A stretch of 64,000 bases of DNA, from positions 3,658,001 through 3,722,000 of the forward strand of contig NC_056767.1 of assembly GCF_018687715.1 (NCBI RefSeq). The letters are read 5' to 3'. The DNA is from Carya illinoinensis. Its lineage: Eukaryota > Streptophyta > Magnoliopsida > Fagales > Juglandaceae. The translations under genes and the position numbers were made by a program. Shown one piece after another: positions 23,901 to 34,960 of the stretch. How positions within the stretch are numbered: position 1 is the first letter of the stretch; every line of letters begins with the position of its first letter. The notes under the pieces were generated by a model. That model saw nothing but the letters and a program-made list of their open reading frames with translations. It was not told the DNA's origin and searched no databases.

Positions 23901-24942
23901 AGATATGACCTTTTCCCATTAATGTATTTTTTTTAGCATATGGTGATCTTATTGGTATATTTGTTGGAACTGACAGCCAGTAATGTTCACATTAGTCACC
24001 CTCAACCGCAGAATGCAATTATGTTACTGTTGAATGATGTTTCATAAATCTGGTACAAATTTGATTATCTCAAATGTGTCTCCCTTTCTGCTGTCTATGG
24101 ATGAACCCTGCAGTTATACAAGGTTCTAAAACGGTTAGTAGAAAAAAAGATAACCACTAATGCTTTCCCCAATTTGACCCCCTTATAATGATTCAAGTCT
24201 GTGACGTTTCCGTAACTGGTCTTGCAAGAGAAAAGTTCCTACCATCATTTGGGCTCTGCTCTAGGTGATGGGTTGTAGGTAATGCATATTTTATTTTTCT
24301 CTAATTTCTGCCAGCAACAAAATGGCGTAGTCTTCTCATTAAATGCCCACACATGCCTCATGACAAGTCTTTGGTATAATAGAATGGTTTGTGGTTTACT
24401 TGACAATGAAAAAGTGGTGTACAATAGTGGTTCTCTAGGACATTGCTAATTAGTTATTTCTACCGAATACTAATTTTGTTAATTGTCCAGCATGGTCCTT
24501 GTTCAGTTAACATGACCCCATGTGCGTTTTAGTGATTTCAAACATTTGTATAGAGTGGTTATGACCTCCTGAGGTAGTTTAGCTAACAAAAGTGCTAGCA
24601 GTTCTACCAGTCAAAGAAACCATTCCGTACTAGTTTTTAATTAAATTCAATCACCAGGAATAATCTGCGAATTCATATGAAAAATTTGTAAATATATATG
24701 AAGTGCCTATTACATATTCTAAATTTGATTCTTTTGTAACCATATGTCTACTGTTGCGCTATTTCTCATCTGATCTAATAATTCTTCATTCTCGGTGGGA
24801 AAGTACATATAGAAATTATCATCCTCTTTTTTCCCTTTGACAACTATTGCTGCATCTTGTTACTTGCTGGTTTTTATTCTTGATTGATTTGATTCTAATA
24901 CAGGAAGCTTGGAAGAAGTTCAATGTGGAGGAACTTTCTTAG
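17913..24942 (+). CDS. Auxilin-related J-domain protein (nine exons)
   Basis: Exons joined in frame: 17913-18499, 21402-21637, 21707-21981, 22067-22202, 22302-22399, 22835-22900, 23161-23250, 23627-23803, 24904-24942. Total is 1,704 bases or 567 residues, all introns GT-AG. The N-terminus ([18 protein letters not shown]) is the hallmark of plant auxilin-related proteins. A long low-complexity Ser/Asn/Asp-Phe-rich middle suits clathrin and adaptor binding. A charged helical stretch (exons 5-7, [12 protein letters not shown]) precedes the C-terminal J-domain, with V-L-W-P-E-C-D-W at 497 and H-P-D at 530-532. The family recruits Hsc70 to uncoat clathrin-coated vesicles in the cytosol. The best comparison is the Arabidopsis At4g12770/At4g12780/At1g21660 group, exact ortholog uncertain. 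Intron 1 (about 2.9 kb) carries a LINE and a SINE. The exon 2 acceptor is ambiguous: AG at 21394-21395 would add six bases in frame. Confidence 0.93.
18850..20103 (-). mobile_element. 5'-truncated LINE in auxilin intron 1
   Basis: An antisense insertion starts with a poly-T run at about 18850-18861, the complement of a poly-A tail. TTTTCATCTCAT flanks it at 18838-18849 and 20104-20115, a 12-base target duplication. The minus-strand frame 19016-19960 encodes the end of a LINE reverse transcriptase and the zf-RVT region ([21 protein letters not shown] and [18 protein letters not shown]). More RT sequence continues to about 20100 with a frame break. It lies antisense to the host gene and inside an intron, so it should be spliced out. 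Confidence 0.93.
20994..21248 (+). mobile_element. tRNA-derived SINE in auxilin intron 1
   Basis: The head resembles a tRNA gene with a pol III A box (TGGCTGAAGTGGT, 21005-21017) and B box (AGTTCGAATCC, about 21058-21069). A body of about 120 bases follows, then an A-rich tail with AATAATAATA repeats. A 19-base target duplication flanks it: 20975-20993 and 21249-21267, with one mismatch by eye. The paralogous intron fragment at about 33307-33340 has the same site with no SINE, which confirms the boundaries. It is non-coding and depends on LINE machinery. Confidence 0.93.
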
Positions 24943-26689
24943 ATACCGCTGGTGATTTGTTCATATTGTGTTTTTGGAACATATTGGTTTGCAGTTTCAA
25001 GTTCCCCTTTCACCATGGAAGAGACAGGGCTTTACCAGTAGAATTTGATTTTCTGCCGGTTTTAAAATATTGCCCCTGCCTGCCGCATGCCCGGTAAGGT
25101 ATACTCGAATATAATGTAAGATAAATGTCTTTGGGAAGTCATGTGAAGTAATGTTGATACATGAAGTTTGTAGGAAATTCAAATTTTACAGGATACATTC
25201 CAACACACACAACAAAACCCCACCCCCCCTTTCCCACCACCACCACCACCACCACAAACACAGCAATAAAAATTATGATTGAATCAACCATCCCAATTGT
25301 TCTTATACTAGAATCTTTTGTTCCCAGTTTCCACTGTAATTGCTAGTCGTAAGATTTGATTTGGGCGCTTTGTTTACAGTGTTCACAAAGTTGTTGATTT
25401 TGTTTGCGAGTACGAATGTCACTTGTATCCAAATTCTTAGACAGCCCCTAATTGGCCATTGAGCTTATGATTTATTTTGCATATGACAATTTTTCATGGA
25501 TCATATTTCCGAAAAAACTCAACAGATCGACAGATACTCATAAAAAAACGATCGGAAGGGTTGTAAGTAGCCTATGAATTATGATACAATTCATTTTACC
25601 TGGTTTTTTGGTCTAATTTATCATATTCGACAATAATATATTTGATTCCAAACAAGATATATATTTTTTCTTTTAACCAAGTGGACGATATCATGCATTT
25701 GTGTAGCTTTGGTTACACAAAGCTAAACTATATCATTTCATTTCATTTCATATAATCATTATAATTATTCTAAACTTCCACGCAAAATATAATAAATAAT
25801 ATAACATGTTCTAATTTTAAAATAAAAATTATATTAAAAAATTATATTATAATAATATTTTATTTAATTTTTAACAAATTATTTTTTTCATATTATTTGA
25901 ACTGTTTAACCAAATAAATAAGTGTTTTTAATTCCAGAAAAGACTGTCATAGCCCGGGCTGGTGCAATAACAAAATATGGCTTTTATGTGCATAAGCGTT
26001 GCACCACCATTTACTTTCAACAGCATTTTCAACAGCAACCAAATTGCCTGTGTTTGCTTCCCAATTTTCCAAGTTTGATTGATCCCTTGGATGCTATAAA
26101 TCGTAAGAAATATTAGTATTCTTTAAATTTATGGTAGACAAGTGGAAAAATCCCAATATTGACTTGACCATAGTTGGTATTCAAATAAGTGAAATGATAT
26201 TTATAGTCGTGAATGCGTAAATGCCGTACAATTATTTTAGAAGAAGTGAATAAATACGATATCTATATAAAAAAAATTAAATTTTTAATAATAGATCTTA
26301 TTCTTTTTCAAAATGACTGCATAGTATTTACGAACTCCATAATTATATGTAACATTACTTTTTAAATATATTCAAAAATTAAAAAAAAAAAAAAAAGGCA
26401 TTTTAATTAATTAAATCTTACTTTTAAATGTCTTAAACTATATCCTCCCATAGCACGGATTTAGAACTACCTCTCCATCATGCAATGGGTACCACGTACT
26501 TCTTCTTTTTTCAATAGGCACCACATAAATATTACTATTGACACGGAGACATATAATCATAATTACAATAATTTTTATAAATCCCTGCAATTACAGAAGT
26601 ATTTTATCTATATGATGCTTGTGTATGCATATACCTCACCATATTGCATCACCTTGAGGTGAGGTCACTATTACAATCTAATAGGCAGA
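24943..26689. other. Auxilin 3' UTR and downstream non-coding DNA
   Basis: The first several hundred bases match 47010-47470 in the broken second copy, so they belong to the ancestral duplication. A (CCA)n-like stretch occurs at 25232-25256. An AT-rich MITE-like relic is at about 25770-25915 and a family B palindrome at about 26200-26363. No gene is seen. Confidence 0.5.
26200..26363. repeat. Palindromic MITE, family B
   Basis: The core AATAAATACGATATCTATAT, then AATTTTTAATAATAGATC, and the end ATTATATGTAACATTACTTTT match the family pattern. Confidence 0.55.
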
Positions 26690-27357
26690 TCCAAAAAGGT
26701 TCAAGTACTGGACTAGTCCACATATCTTAACCTTTTCTCCACCTAGAAAATCAAAACCCACAAACAGATTGAGATTAAAAACTTCAATAAAAGCACAACC
26801 ACATACAATTTATTTTGAGAAACTAAAACATAACAAAATTTACCCAGGTTTGATCTCACAGCATCCATGTAGGTATAGTTTCTCTTGCCAGTGGCAGGGT
26901 CCCCCTAACAATAACATGCAGATTGGAGCGTGGAAGAGTAGTAAGTCACGAGGGAGAACAAGAACATGGCAACAGACCAGCAATCCATCCCAACTGAGTT
27001 GTGGCCCAGGCCAAGGACAGAACCCCAGACCCGATCACGGCTCTTATTATGTGAGCACTAGCAGTCCAAACAGTCCCTGAATCATGACAAACAGAGAGCT
27101 AGTGAAAAACACATTCAACTCCAAACTACCTTTTGGTTAGCATTTTTGGGGAAAGCAGTTTTGAAATGCTAATGGAAGATTGATAGAGAGATTATGCTGA
27201 AGTAATCTACCAGTTCGCTTGAGACGGCCGTCGTCGTCAAAGCACTTGGAGCCACCTTGTGGATTTTCGTCGACGGAGACGTTGAAAACTCAGTTGTGGG
27301 GAAGATTGTCCTTTGTAGTAGTGTTCCCAGACATCTTTGTTCAGGAAAGGGAGCCGA
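26690..27357 (-). pseudogene. Truncated amino acid permease pseudogene (exons 1-3 relics)
   Basis: This is a partial copy of the intact permease at 50383-52381. Positions 27234-27357 align with exon 1 (52258-52381), 26862-27076 with exon 2 and about 26693-26755 with exon 3. Introns are retained, so this arose by DNA duplication and not through mRNA. It is disabled: codon 15 of exon 1 is TGA where the intact gene has a Gln codon, exon 2 has indels (for example near 26964-26972), and exons 4-6 are missing. Homology continues upstream through the promoter side to about 27482. Downstream, homology breaks near 26690, next to sequence shared with the region after the second auxilin copy. Confidence 0.9.
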
Positions 27358-27533
27358 CACAGACGAGCCTTTTTTGTATGAGATCCAAAAGAATCACATG
27401 TTAAGTATGCGCACCGGGTAAAATGCAAATCTAAGAAGTAATAAACGGAGAGTTCAAGAAAAGGGTATTTTCTGTGATGGATCTAAAGCAGAGTTATTGT
27501 TAAAAGAAGAGAAGCGAATGATGGATAAACTTT

Positions 27534-28056
27534 TGTTGAGTACTGTGGAGTCTAGTCCACACCGCTTGAGCAGAGGTATTGGCCGCTTGAGCGAAATCAG
27601 ACAGATTCGAACGTTCGATGTTAGCTCGACAGTGAGCTCAAGCAGAGGCGGAAGGAAGTTTGGCTAGACCGGAGGCATTGGCCGCTCGAGCGAAGTCAGG
27701 CAGAGTTGAACGCTGGATGTCAACTCGACAGTGAGCTCGAGCGGATGCAGGAAGGAAGTTGGCTCGACGCGCGCTTGACACGCTGCTCAAGCGATCATGC
27801 ATTTTACACATCTCTAGGGTTTTTTTCCGCCGTTTAACTATATATATGATTATTATATTATATGGCCGTACTGTAGAAACACTGTGGACATACAGTGATT
27901 GATCCATCATTGTAGTGTGATATTTCTCAATAATAAAATCCTTTGCAGCTCCCGTGGACGTAGACAATTTGTCGAACCACGTAAATCTTGTGTTATATGT
28001 GATTGTCTTTCTCGTTTCATATTCTTTTCAATTTATTGCCATCGTTTTTCACAAAA
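27534..28056 (+). repeat. 5' LTR of the 27.5-32.6 kb Copia element
   Basis: 523 bases, TG start; the last bases read ACAAAA where the right LTR has ACAACA. It holds two imperfect tandem units of about 99 bases with former CTCGAG sites, most of them now changed to CTTGAG or CTCAAG. The end of the LTR has a run TATATATATGATTATTATA that could serve as a TATA element. Confidence 0.92.
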
Positions 28057-28058
28057 AT

Positions 28059-28072
28059 TGGTATCAAGAGCC
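28059..28072 (+). promoter_or_regulatory. Primer-binding site
   Basis: TGGTATCAAGAGCC, two bases after the LTR; a one-base variant of the initiator-Met tRNA PBS. Confidence 0.85.
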
Positions 28073-28093
28073 AAGGTTCGGGTTTGAGAAAAA

Positions 28094-28970
28094 ATGATGG
28101 CTGGAGATGAATTGAAGGCATCGAGGATCGAGAAGTTTGATGGCACGAATTTTGATGGCACGAATTTTGAATAATAGAGGATGCAAATAGAGGACTACGT
28201 TTATGGGAAGAAACTTCATCTTCCACTATTGGGAAAACAATCGGAAAAGATGGATGATGCTAATTGAAACCTGTTGGATCCACAAGTTCTGGGGTTTATT
28301 TGATTAACCCTATCGAGATCAGTTGCACACAACGTCATCAAGGAGAAGACGACTGCGGATCTCATGGCGGCTTTGTCAGGTATGTATGAAAAGTCGTCAT
28401 CGAATAACAAGGTATATTTGATGAAAAAGTTATTCAATTTGAAGATGGCAGATGGTACATCTGTTGCACAACATCTGAATGATTTTAATACTATCACAAA
28501 TCAATTGTCGTCTGTTGAAATTGAATTTGATGATGAGATACGTGCACTGATACTATTGGCTTTACTGCCAAATAGTTGGGAAGTTATGAGAATGACTGCC
28601 AGTAATTCTGCTGGTAAATCTAAATTGAAATATGATGATATTCGTGATTTGATTTTGGTTAAAGAGGTGTGCAGGAAAGATTCAGGTGAGACCTCGGGTT
28701 TAAGTTCAGCTCTAAATGTTGATTCTCGAGAGAGATCACAAGACAGGAACTCAAATAGAGGAAGATCAAAATCAAAGTATAGGGTAAGAGCAAGTCGAGG
28801 CCTGGTCAGCAAGCAACTTGCTGGAATTGTGGCAAAGCTGGCTACGTAAAGAAGAACTGCAAAAACCCTAAGAAGACCGAGAATGATAGTGCTAATATGG
28901 TAACTGAAGAAGTACAGGATGCACTATTGCTTGCAATTCATAGTCCAGTTGATGACTGAATACTGGATTC
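28094..28970 (+). pseudogene. Copia gag, disabled
   Basis: Starts at ATG 28094 (M-M-A-G-D-E-L-K-A-S-R-I-E-K-F-D-G-T-N-F). A 15-base tandem duplication at 28139-28168 repeats D-G-T-N-F and is followed by two stop codons at about 28172. The open part 28364-28849 covers the main gag domain (M-Y-E-K-S-S-S-N-N-K-V-Y-L-M-K-K-L-F). A zinc knuckle at 28819-28860 reads C-W-N-C-G-K-A-G-Y-V-K-K-N-C; the usual His is Tyr. The frame changes near 28790. Gag would form the particle. Confidence 0.88.
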
Positions 28971-29470
28971 AGGGGCTTCTTTCCATACATCTTCCCACCG
29001 GGAGTTAATGCGGAACTATGTTGCAGGTGATTTTGGGAAAGTATATTTGGCTGATGGAGAGGCTTTGAACGTAGTGGTGATGAGAGACATTGATATTGCA
29101 CTCCCTGACAAGAACAAATGGACCTTGCAAAAGGTCAGGCACATTCTTGAGTTGAAGAAGAACCTCATTTTTGTTGGGCAGCTCGATGAGTGTGGTCATT
29201 CAGTAGTGTTCTCAGATAGCACCTTGAAGGTCACAAAAGGGGCATTGGTACTGGCTCGGGGTAAGAAAACTGGTACATTATATATGACTATTGATTTGAT
29301 TGACACTATTGCTACTACCGTTGCAGAGAGCACAATAGATTTGTGACATTACAGGCTTGGCCATATGAGTCAGAAGGGTATAAAAGAACTTCTGTCTAGA
29401 GGCAAGCTACCAGAACTGAAGTCAGTTGATCTCAGTATATGTGAGAGTTGTGTTATGGGGAAATAAAAAA
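28950..29470 (+). pseudogene. Copia protease and pre-integrase (GAG-HHCC) region, disabled
   Basis: The protease motif I-L-D-S-G-A is at about 28960, directly after a TGA at 28957-28959 where this family usually has Trp. The HHCC pre-integrase region (H-Y-R-L-G-H-M and C-E-S-C-V-M-G-K) is at about 29346-29463, with a TGA at about 29344 and a TAA at about 29464. The catalytic Asp is kept but the frame is broken. Confidence 0.85.
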
Positions 29471-29481
29471 AGGTCAGCTTC

Positions 29482-30537
29482 TTGAAAAGTGGCAGGACGC
29501 CTAAGACAGGAAGACTAGATCTTGTGCACACAGATGTGTGGGGTTCTTCCCCAATGGCATCTCTTGGAGGTTCTCGCTACTATGTCATGTTCATTGATGA
29601 TCATAGTAGGAAGGTATGGGTTTATTTTTTGAAGCATAAATATGATGTATTTAATGTGTTCAAAATTTGGAAAGCCATGGTTGAGACAGAGACAGGTTTG
29701 AAACTGAAATGTTTGAGGTTTGACAATGGTGGTGAGTATGTCGATGGTGGGTTCAAGGAGTATTGTGCAGCTCTGGGCATCAGAATGGAGAAGACCATTC
29801 CTGGGACACCACAACAAAATGGAGTTGCTGAGCGTATGAACAGAACCATTAATGAGCGTGCTAGAAGCATGAGGTTGCACGCTGGACTACCATCTATTTT
29901 CTGGGCAGATGCAGTCAGCATTGTCGTTTACTTGATAAACAGATGGCCATCAGTTCCACTGGATTGTGAACTGCCTGAGGAGGTTTGGAGCGGGAAAGAG
30001 GTCAAATTTTCTTACCTTAAAACTTTTGGTTGTCTTTCTTATGTGCTTATTGATTCTGATGCTCATAGTAAACTTGAGGCTAAGTCAAAAAAATGTTATT
30101 TCATTGGCTATGGAGATGAGGCATTTGGCTATCGTTTTTGGGATGATCAGGGTCGAAAAATCATAAGAAGTAGAAATGTGATTTTTAATGAGAAAATTAT
30201 GTACAAGGATAAGTCTAGTACAGCTTCTATAGTAGCTCCTCAGGAGTCCGAGTTTGTAAGATTGGATGACCTACCGGAAGTTACAATGCAGTGTAGAGAT
30301 GTGAGTGACGGGGAGAGTGGGTCCAGTGCACCCATTCCTATTATTCCGCAGTCAGTTTCAGAACCGTCCACTTCTACAGTTGCAGTTCGCAGGTCAGTTA
30401 AGACTATACGTCCTCCACAGTGTTTCTCACCTACTTTGAATTACATTCTATTGACAGATGGTGGAGAACCACAGAGTTACGAAGAAACCTTGCAATATGA
30501 AAATTCTAACAAGTGGGAGCTGGCCATGAAATATTAG
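29482..30537 (+). pseudogene. Copia integrase (open reading frame remnant)
   Basis: A 351-residue open segment holds an integrase core with the D-D-E triad in H-T-D-V-W-G, R-F-D-N-G-G-E-Y and P-Q-Q-N-G-V-A-E-R-M-N-R-T. The C-terminal part (S-Y-L-K-T-F-G-C) is typical of Copia. Stops at each end separate it from the protease region and RT. Integrase would insert the cDNA in the host genome. Confidence 0.92.
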
Positions 30538-30570
30538 ATGGATTCCCTGTTAGGGAATTAGACATGGGAG

Positions 30571-31491
30571 TTGATAGAACTTCCATCAGGGAAGAAGGCA
30601 TTACACAACAAGTGGGTGTACCGGGTGAAGACTGAGCATGATGGCAGTAAGAGGTACAAGGCCAGACTTGTTGTAAAAGGCTTTCAACAGAAGCAGAGTA
30701 TTGATTACTCTGAGATCTTTTCTCCTGTGGTGAAGATCACAACCATCAGGATGGTACTGGCTATGGTTGCTACTGAAGATTTATTTCTTAAGCAGTTAGA
30801 TGTGAAGATAGCTTTTCTTCATGGAGACCTTAAAGAAGACATCTACATGCACCAGCTTGAGGGGTTTGTAGTACAAGGAAATGAAGGTTCAGTTTGCAAA
30901 CTGAGGAAGAGCTTGTATGGCCTGAAGCAAGCTCCTAAACAGTGGTATAAGAAATTTGATAACTTCATGCACAGTGCTGGGTACATTCGATGTCAGGCAG
31001 ATCATTGTTGCTATGTCAGGCACTTTGACAATTCTTACATTATTCTGTTGTTGTATGTGGATGACATGCTTATTGCAGGGGCTAGTATTGATGAGATCAA
31101 TAATCTGAAGAAGCAGATGTCAGAACACTTAGCAATGAAGGATTTGGGAGCTGCAAAGCAAATTATTGGCATGAGAATTGTCAGAGATAGAGTCAGAGGT
31201 ACGTTGAGACTCTTACAGGCTGAGTATGTGAAAAAGGTACTTAGCAGGTTCAATATGGACAAGGCCAAACCAGTTGGCACACCCTTGGACAGTCACTTCA
31301 GATTCAGCAAAAATCAGTCACCTGAGTCAAAGGAGGAACAAGATTACATGAGTAAGGTTCCTTATGCCTCAGCTATTGGTTCACTTATGTATGCTATCGT
31401 TTGTACGAGACCGGATATTGCCCATGCAGTAGGAGTTGTGAGTAGATACATGAGTAACCTAGGAAAGAAACATTGGGAAGCAGTGAAATAG
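30571..31491 (+). pseudogene. Copia reverse transcriptase (open reading frame remnant)
   Basis: This 306-residue segment contains the Copia RT core: N-K-W-V-Y-R-V-K, K-A-R-L-V-V-K-G-F, Q-L-D-V-K-I-A-F-L-H-G-D-L, L-Y-G-L-K-Q-A-P and the catalytic L-Y-V-D-D-M. It ends with a TAG at 31489. The preceding 30535-30570 carries two stops (TAG near 30535 and 30559). The YVDD motif itself is intact. Confidence 0.93.
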
Positions 31492-32090
31492 ATTTTGAGG
31501 TACCTAAAGGGCTCCTCAAAAACCTGTTTGTGTTTATCTGAGAGAGCTTAGAGGTGCAGGGCTATGTTGATGCTGATCTAGCTGGAGATATTGATAGCAG
31601 AAAGAGTACCACGAGTTTTATTTATACACTTGGTGGTACTGCAGTGTATTGAGATTCTAATCTACAGAAAACAGTTTCTTTGTCTACTACAGAAGCTGAG
31701 TATATTGCAGTGTCAGAGGCTGCAAAGGAGATGATATGGCTACAAGGCTTTTTGGAGGAATTGGGTACAAAGAATTAGCAAGGCACTCTCTACAGTGATA
31801 GTGAGAGTGCCATATTTCTTGCCAAGAATCTAGCATTTCATTCCAGGACCAAACACATTCAGATCAGGTATCACTTTATACGATCATTGTTAGATGACAG
31901 ACAGTTGTTACTTGAGAAGATTTGTGGAAGCAAGAACCCTGCTGATATGTTGACAAGGGGTGTTACACTTGAGAAACTGAAGTTGTGCGCAATTTCAGTT
32001 GGTCTTCTAGCATGAAGACAGGGGTAGTGAGTTGCAGAGGTGGAGGATATCATGTTTGAAGAAGATGGCGATACAGCGAGTGTACCAATC
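31492..32090 (+). pseudogene. Copia RNase H region, disabled
   Basis: Broken frames show the Copia RNase H signature: G-Y-V-D-A-D near 31563, S-L-S-T-T-E-A-E-Y near 31678 and the S-D-S-E-S-A and K-H-I-Q-I-R-Y-H-F region near 31797-31875. Several stop codons are present. The purine tract and right LTR follow. Confidence 0.85.
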
Positions 32091-32105
32091 TCCAAGTGGG
32101 AGAAT

Positions 32106-32616
32106 TGTTGAGTACTGTGGAGTCTGATCCACACCGCTCGAGCAGAGGCATTGGCCGCTCGAGCGAAGTCAGATAGATTCGAACGCTCGATGTTAGCTCG
32201 ACAATGAGCTCGAGCAGAGGCGGAAGGAAGTTTCACTCGAGCGGAGGCATTGGCAGCTCGAGCGAAGTCAGGCAGAGTTGAACGCTCGATGTTAACTCGA
32301 CAGTGAGCTCGAGCGGATGCAGGAAGGAAGTTTGCTCGACACATCGCTCGAGCGATCATGCATTTTACACAGCTCTAAGGTTTTTTCCGTCGTTTGATTA
32401 TATATATGATTATTATATCATATGGCCGTATTGTAGAAACATTGTGAACGTACAGTGATTGATTCATCATTGTAATGTGATATTTCTCAATAATAAAATC
32501 CTCTACAGCTCCCGTGGACGTAGGCAATTTGTCGAACCACGTAAATCTTGTGTCGTGTGTGATTGTTTTTCTCGTTCCATATTCTTTTCAATTTATTGCC
32601 ATCGTTTTTCACAACA
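32106..32616 (+). repeat. 3' LTR of the 27.5-32.6 kb Copia element
   Basis: 511 bases, TG...CA. It keeps seven CTCGAG palindromes within 32136-32360, arranged in two tandem units with a period of about 99 bases. It is followed by the target duplication ACTTT. Confidence 0.92.
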
Positions 32617-32621
32617 ACTTT

Positions 32622-33010
32622 TATGTATCATTTACAAAAAAATATCTGTATTTTCTTGTACAATAAGGAGCAAATCAAGCATTTAACTAAGGTAATTACA
32701 CAAGAGAAAATCAACACAATAAACCTACACAGCTAAGGAATCTATACATGGAAATATGGTCAGCATACTTTACAAGGAGATGAGTATATTCGTTATTACT
32801 CACCCACAAGTTGAAGCATGAATGTTCCGAATGCCCAACTTGCCAATGAGTTATAGAAATTGTTCACGATCCAAGGCCTTCGTGAAGACATCGGCAAGTT
32901 GAGAAGTAGTGGAACATGAGCCATGGAGAATGGAGATGAGGTGAACACGTAATTTTTCTCGAATAATATGGCAGTCAATTCAATATGCTTAGAGCGTTTA
33001 TGAAAAACTG
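32622..33010 (-). mobile_element. Antisense Copia 3' fragment (RNase H end)
   Basis: Minus-strand translation of 32796-33010 gives the typical end of a Copia polyprotein: K-R-S-K-H-I-E-L, then F-E-K, then a tail F-Y-N-S-L-A-S-W-A-F-G-T-F-M-L. Frame breaks are present. The 32622-32795 part is probably its 3' UTR or LTR start. The 5' portion of this element is absent. Confidence 0.7.
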
Positions 33011-34080
33011 GATTTTATACAGAGTGACGCTTGATTGTATCTCACATTGAGAAATTCTATCTCAGGTTGAGATAGAGAGCAGGCTTTGTATTCCTTACTT
33101 GCATGAATTTCATGGTATATATTGCCAATTAAAATGGGTCTATACATAGTAGCTACTATTATGGAAACAGAGAGAATTCCTGGTATCATGCATGTATAGG
33201 TGGACCTTGACTGTTGGCTGGAGTATTAATTAGAAATGCTTGAATCACGGGAGGTGATTGTGCTTTCTCTGTTTATTTCTATGTATTTGAATGGATAATC
33301 ATGTCCAGATCTGTACCTGTCTATGAGTATGAAGCATACTTTATGTGACCCTTTTCCTCTGTAAAATATAGCAGCTTCAACCTATTTGTTTTGTTATTAT
33401 TAGTTTGATAAATTTTTCACACAATAAACGTTGGGAGCAGGGCTAGTCAGCCTCAGCAATCACCTGTTCATTGGACTGTTCTCAAAGCCTACATGTGCCT
33501 CCTTAGTGGCAAAACCTATAACTTTTTTTTAGGATGGTCAAATTTTTTAACATGCGACACATTAAAATTTAAAACTCATAAAAATTTATATTTAAAATTA
33601 GATCTCGATAATTTATAAATTTACATATAGAAATAAAATTCTAGAAATATAACATCTTAATATATGTTTCAGATTTTTTATGATAATGCTTCATGAAATA
33701 ATATTCATCAATTATTATTTTTATAATGAAATATTTATAATTTATTTACTTCATATAAATTATCAAGTGATCTTTGAGAATGACATCTTTTATTCTAGTA
33801 TGTAAACTAATTTATTAACTTTCATGTAAACTCTAGATATTTTCATGTCACATTAAGCATATAATACTATAACATAGACATTAAATAAGTTTTTTCTTGC
33901 TCAATGAAGTCTAGAAAATAAAATCTCTTAACTATTTTCCATATAGATTACCAAATTTAAATAATTTTTGTTGTATTTTTACTTTAGAATCTATATTAAG
34001 AAGTCTAATATTGTATAACAAAAAACTTAGAGATTCATGTTAATAAGTTTATTATTTTTTCTAAAGTTAGTTTTGATTTA

Positions 34081-34960
34081 ATTTTGGTGAGACCACACTC
34101 TTGAAAATAAATAATATATAGAAATTGTACAAAATTATGACTATTGAACCCAAGGTTTCAAGTTTTATGTAATTATATATCTACACATAAATTTTGATGA
34201 TAACAAATGAATTCAAAGAATAAATGAGTCTCAAATTCAAGTTGTTTACACAATGGAGTCAAGCACATCAAGGAAACAAGCATGAGCAAGAAGGGAACAA
34301 ATTCACATTAAAGTCATAGAGTAATGTTGTAAATCTTTTAAAAATTTGAAATTAGGATTAAGGCTCAAAATTAATATTTTATCATAAAATATTAAAATAC
34401 ATTTTCCACATGTGCATGAATATTTTAAAAGTTAAATTTAAAAATTTTGAAAGATGATTGATTGTCATCTTTCACAGGTACATGCCTTAATTAAAGATTT
34501 GAACTTTGAAAATATTAAAAATTTTGATGAGACCACACTCTTGAAAATAAATAATATATAGAAATTGTACAAAATTATGACTATTGAACCCAAGGTTTCA
34601 AGTTTTATGTAATTATATATCTACACATAAATTTTGATGATAACAAATGAATTCAAAGAATAAAGGAGTCTCAAGTTCAAGTTGTTTACACAATGGAGTC
34701 AAGCACATCAAGGAAACAAGCATGAGCAAGAAGGGAACAAATTCACATTAAAGTCATAGAGTAATGTTGTAAATCTTTTAAAAATTTGAAATTAGGATTA
34801 AGGCTCAAAATTAATATTTTATCATAAAATATTAAAATACATTTTCCACATGTGCATGAATATTTTAAAAGTTAAATTTAAAAATTTTGAAAGATGATTG
34901 ATTGTCATCTTTCACATGTACATTCCTTGATTAAAGGTTTGAACTTTGAAAATATTAAAG
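34081..34960 (+). repeat. Two-copy tandem duplication, period 440
   Basis: 34081-34520 and 34521-34960 are nearly identical (for example GAGACCACACTCTTGAAAAT begins at 34089 and 34529). The unit includes about 60 bases left of the solo LTR, the target duplication ATGAC and the first part of the LTR. Confidence 0.93.

Larger units (their letters stand above)
27534..32616 (+). mobile_element. Full-length Copia (Ty1-type) retrotransposon, decayed
   Basis: LTRs at 27534-28056 and 32106-32616 begin TGTTGAG. The target duplication ACTTT lies at 27529-27533 and 32617-32621. A PBS-like TGGTATCAAGAGCC starts at 28059 and a purine tract (AAGTGGGAGAAT) precedes the right LTR. Internal order is gag, protease, integrase, RT, RNase H, the Copia order. 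The host gene copies on either side are unrelated to it. Many in-frame stops and some small duplications block a continuous polyprotein, so it cannot move by itself now. Confidence 0.95.

Noticed and set aside
31871..32359. Minus-strand 162-codon open frame with Ala/Arg-rich repeats
   Set aside because: It arises from the tandem CTCGAG repeats of the Copia LTR read antisense and is not a gene.
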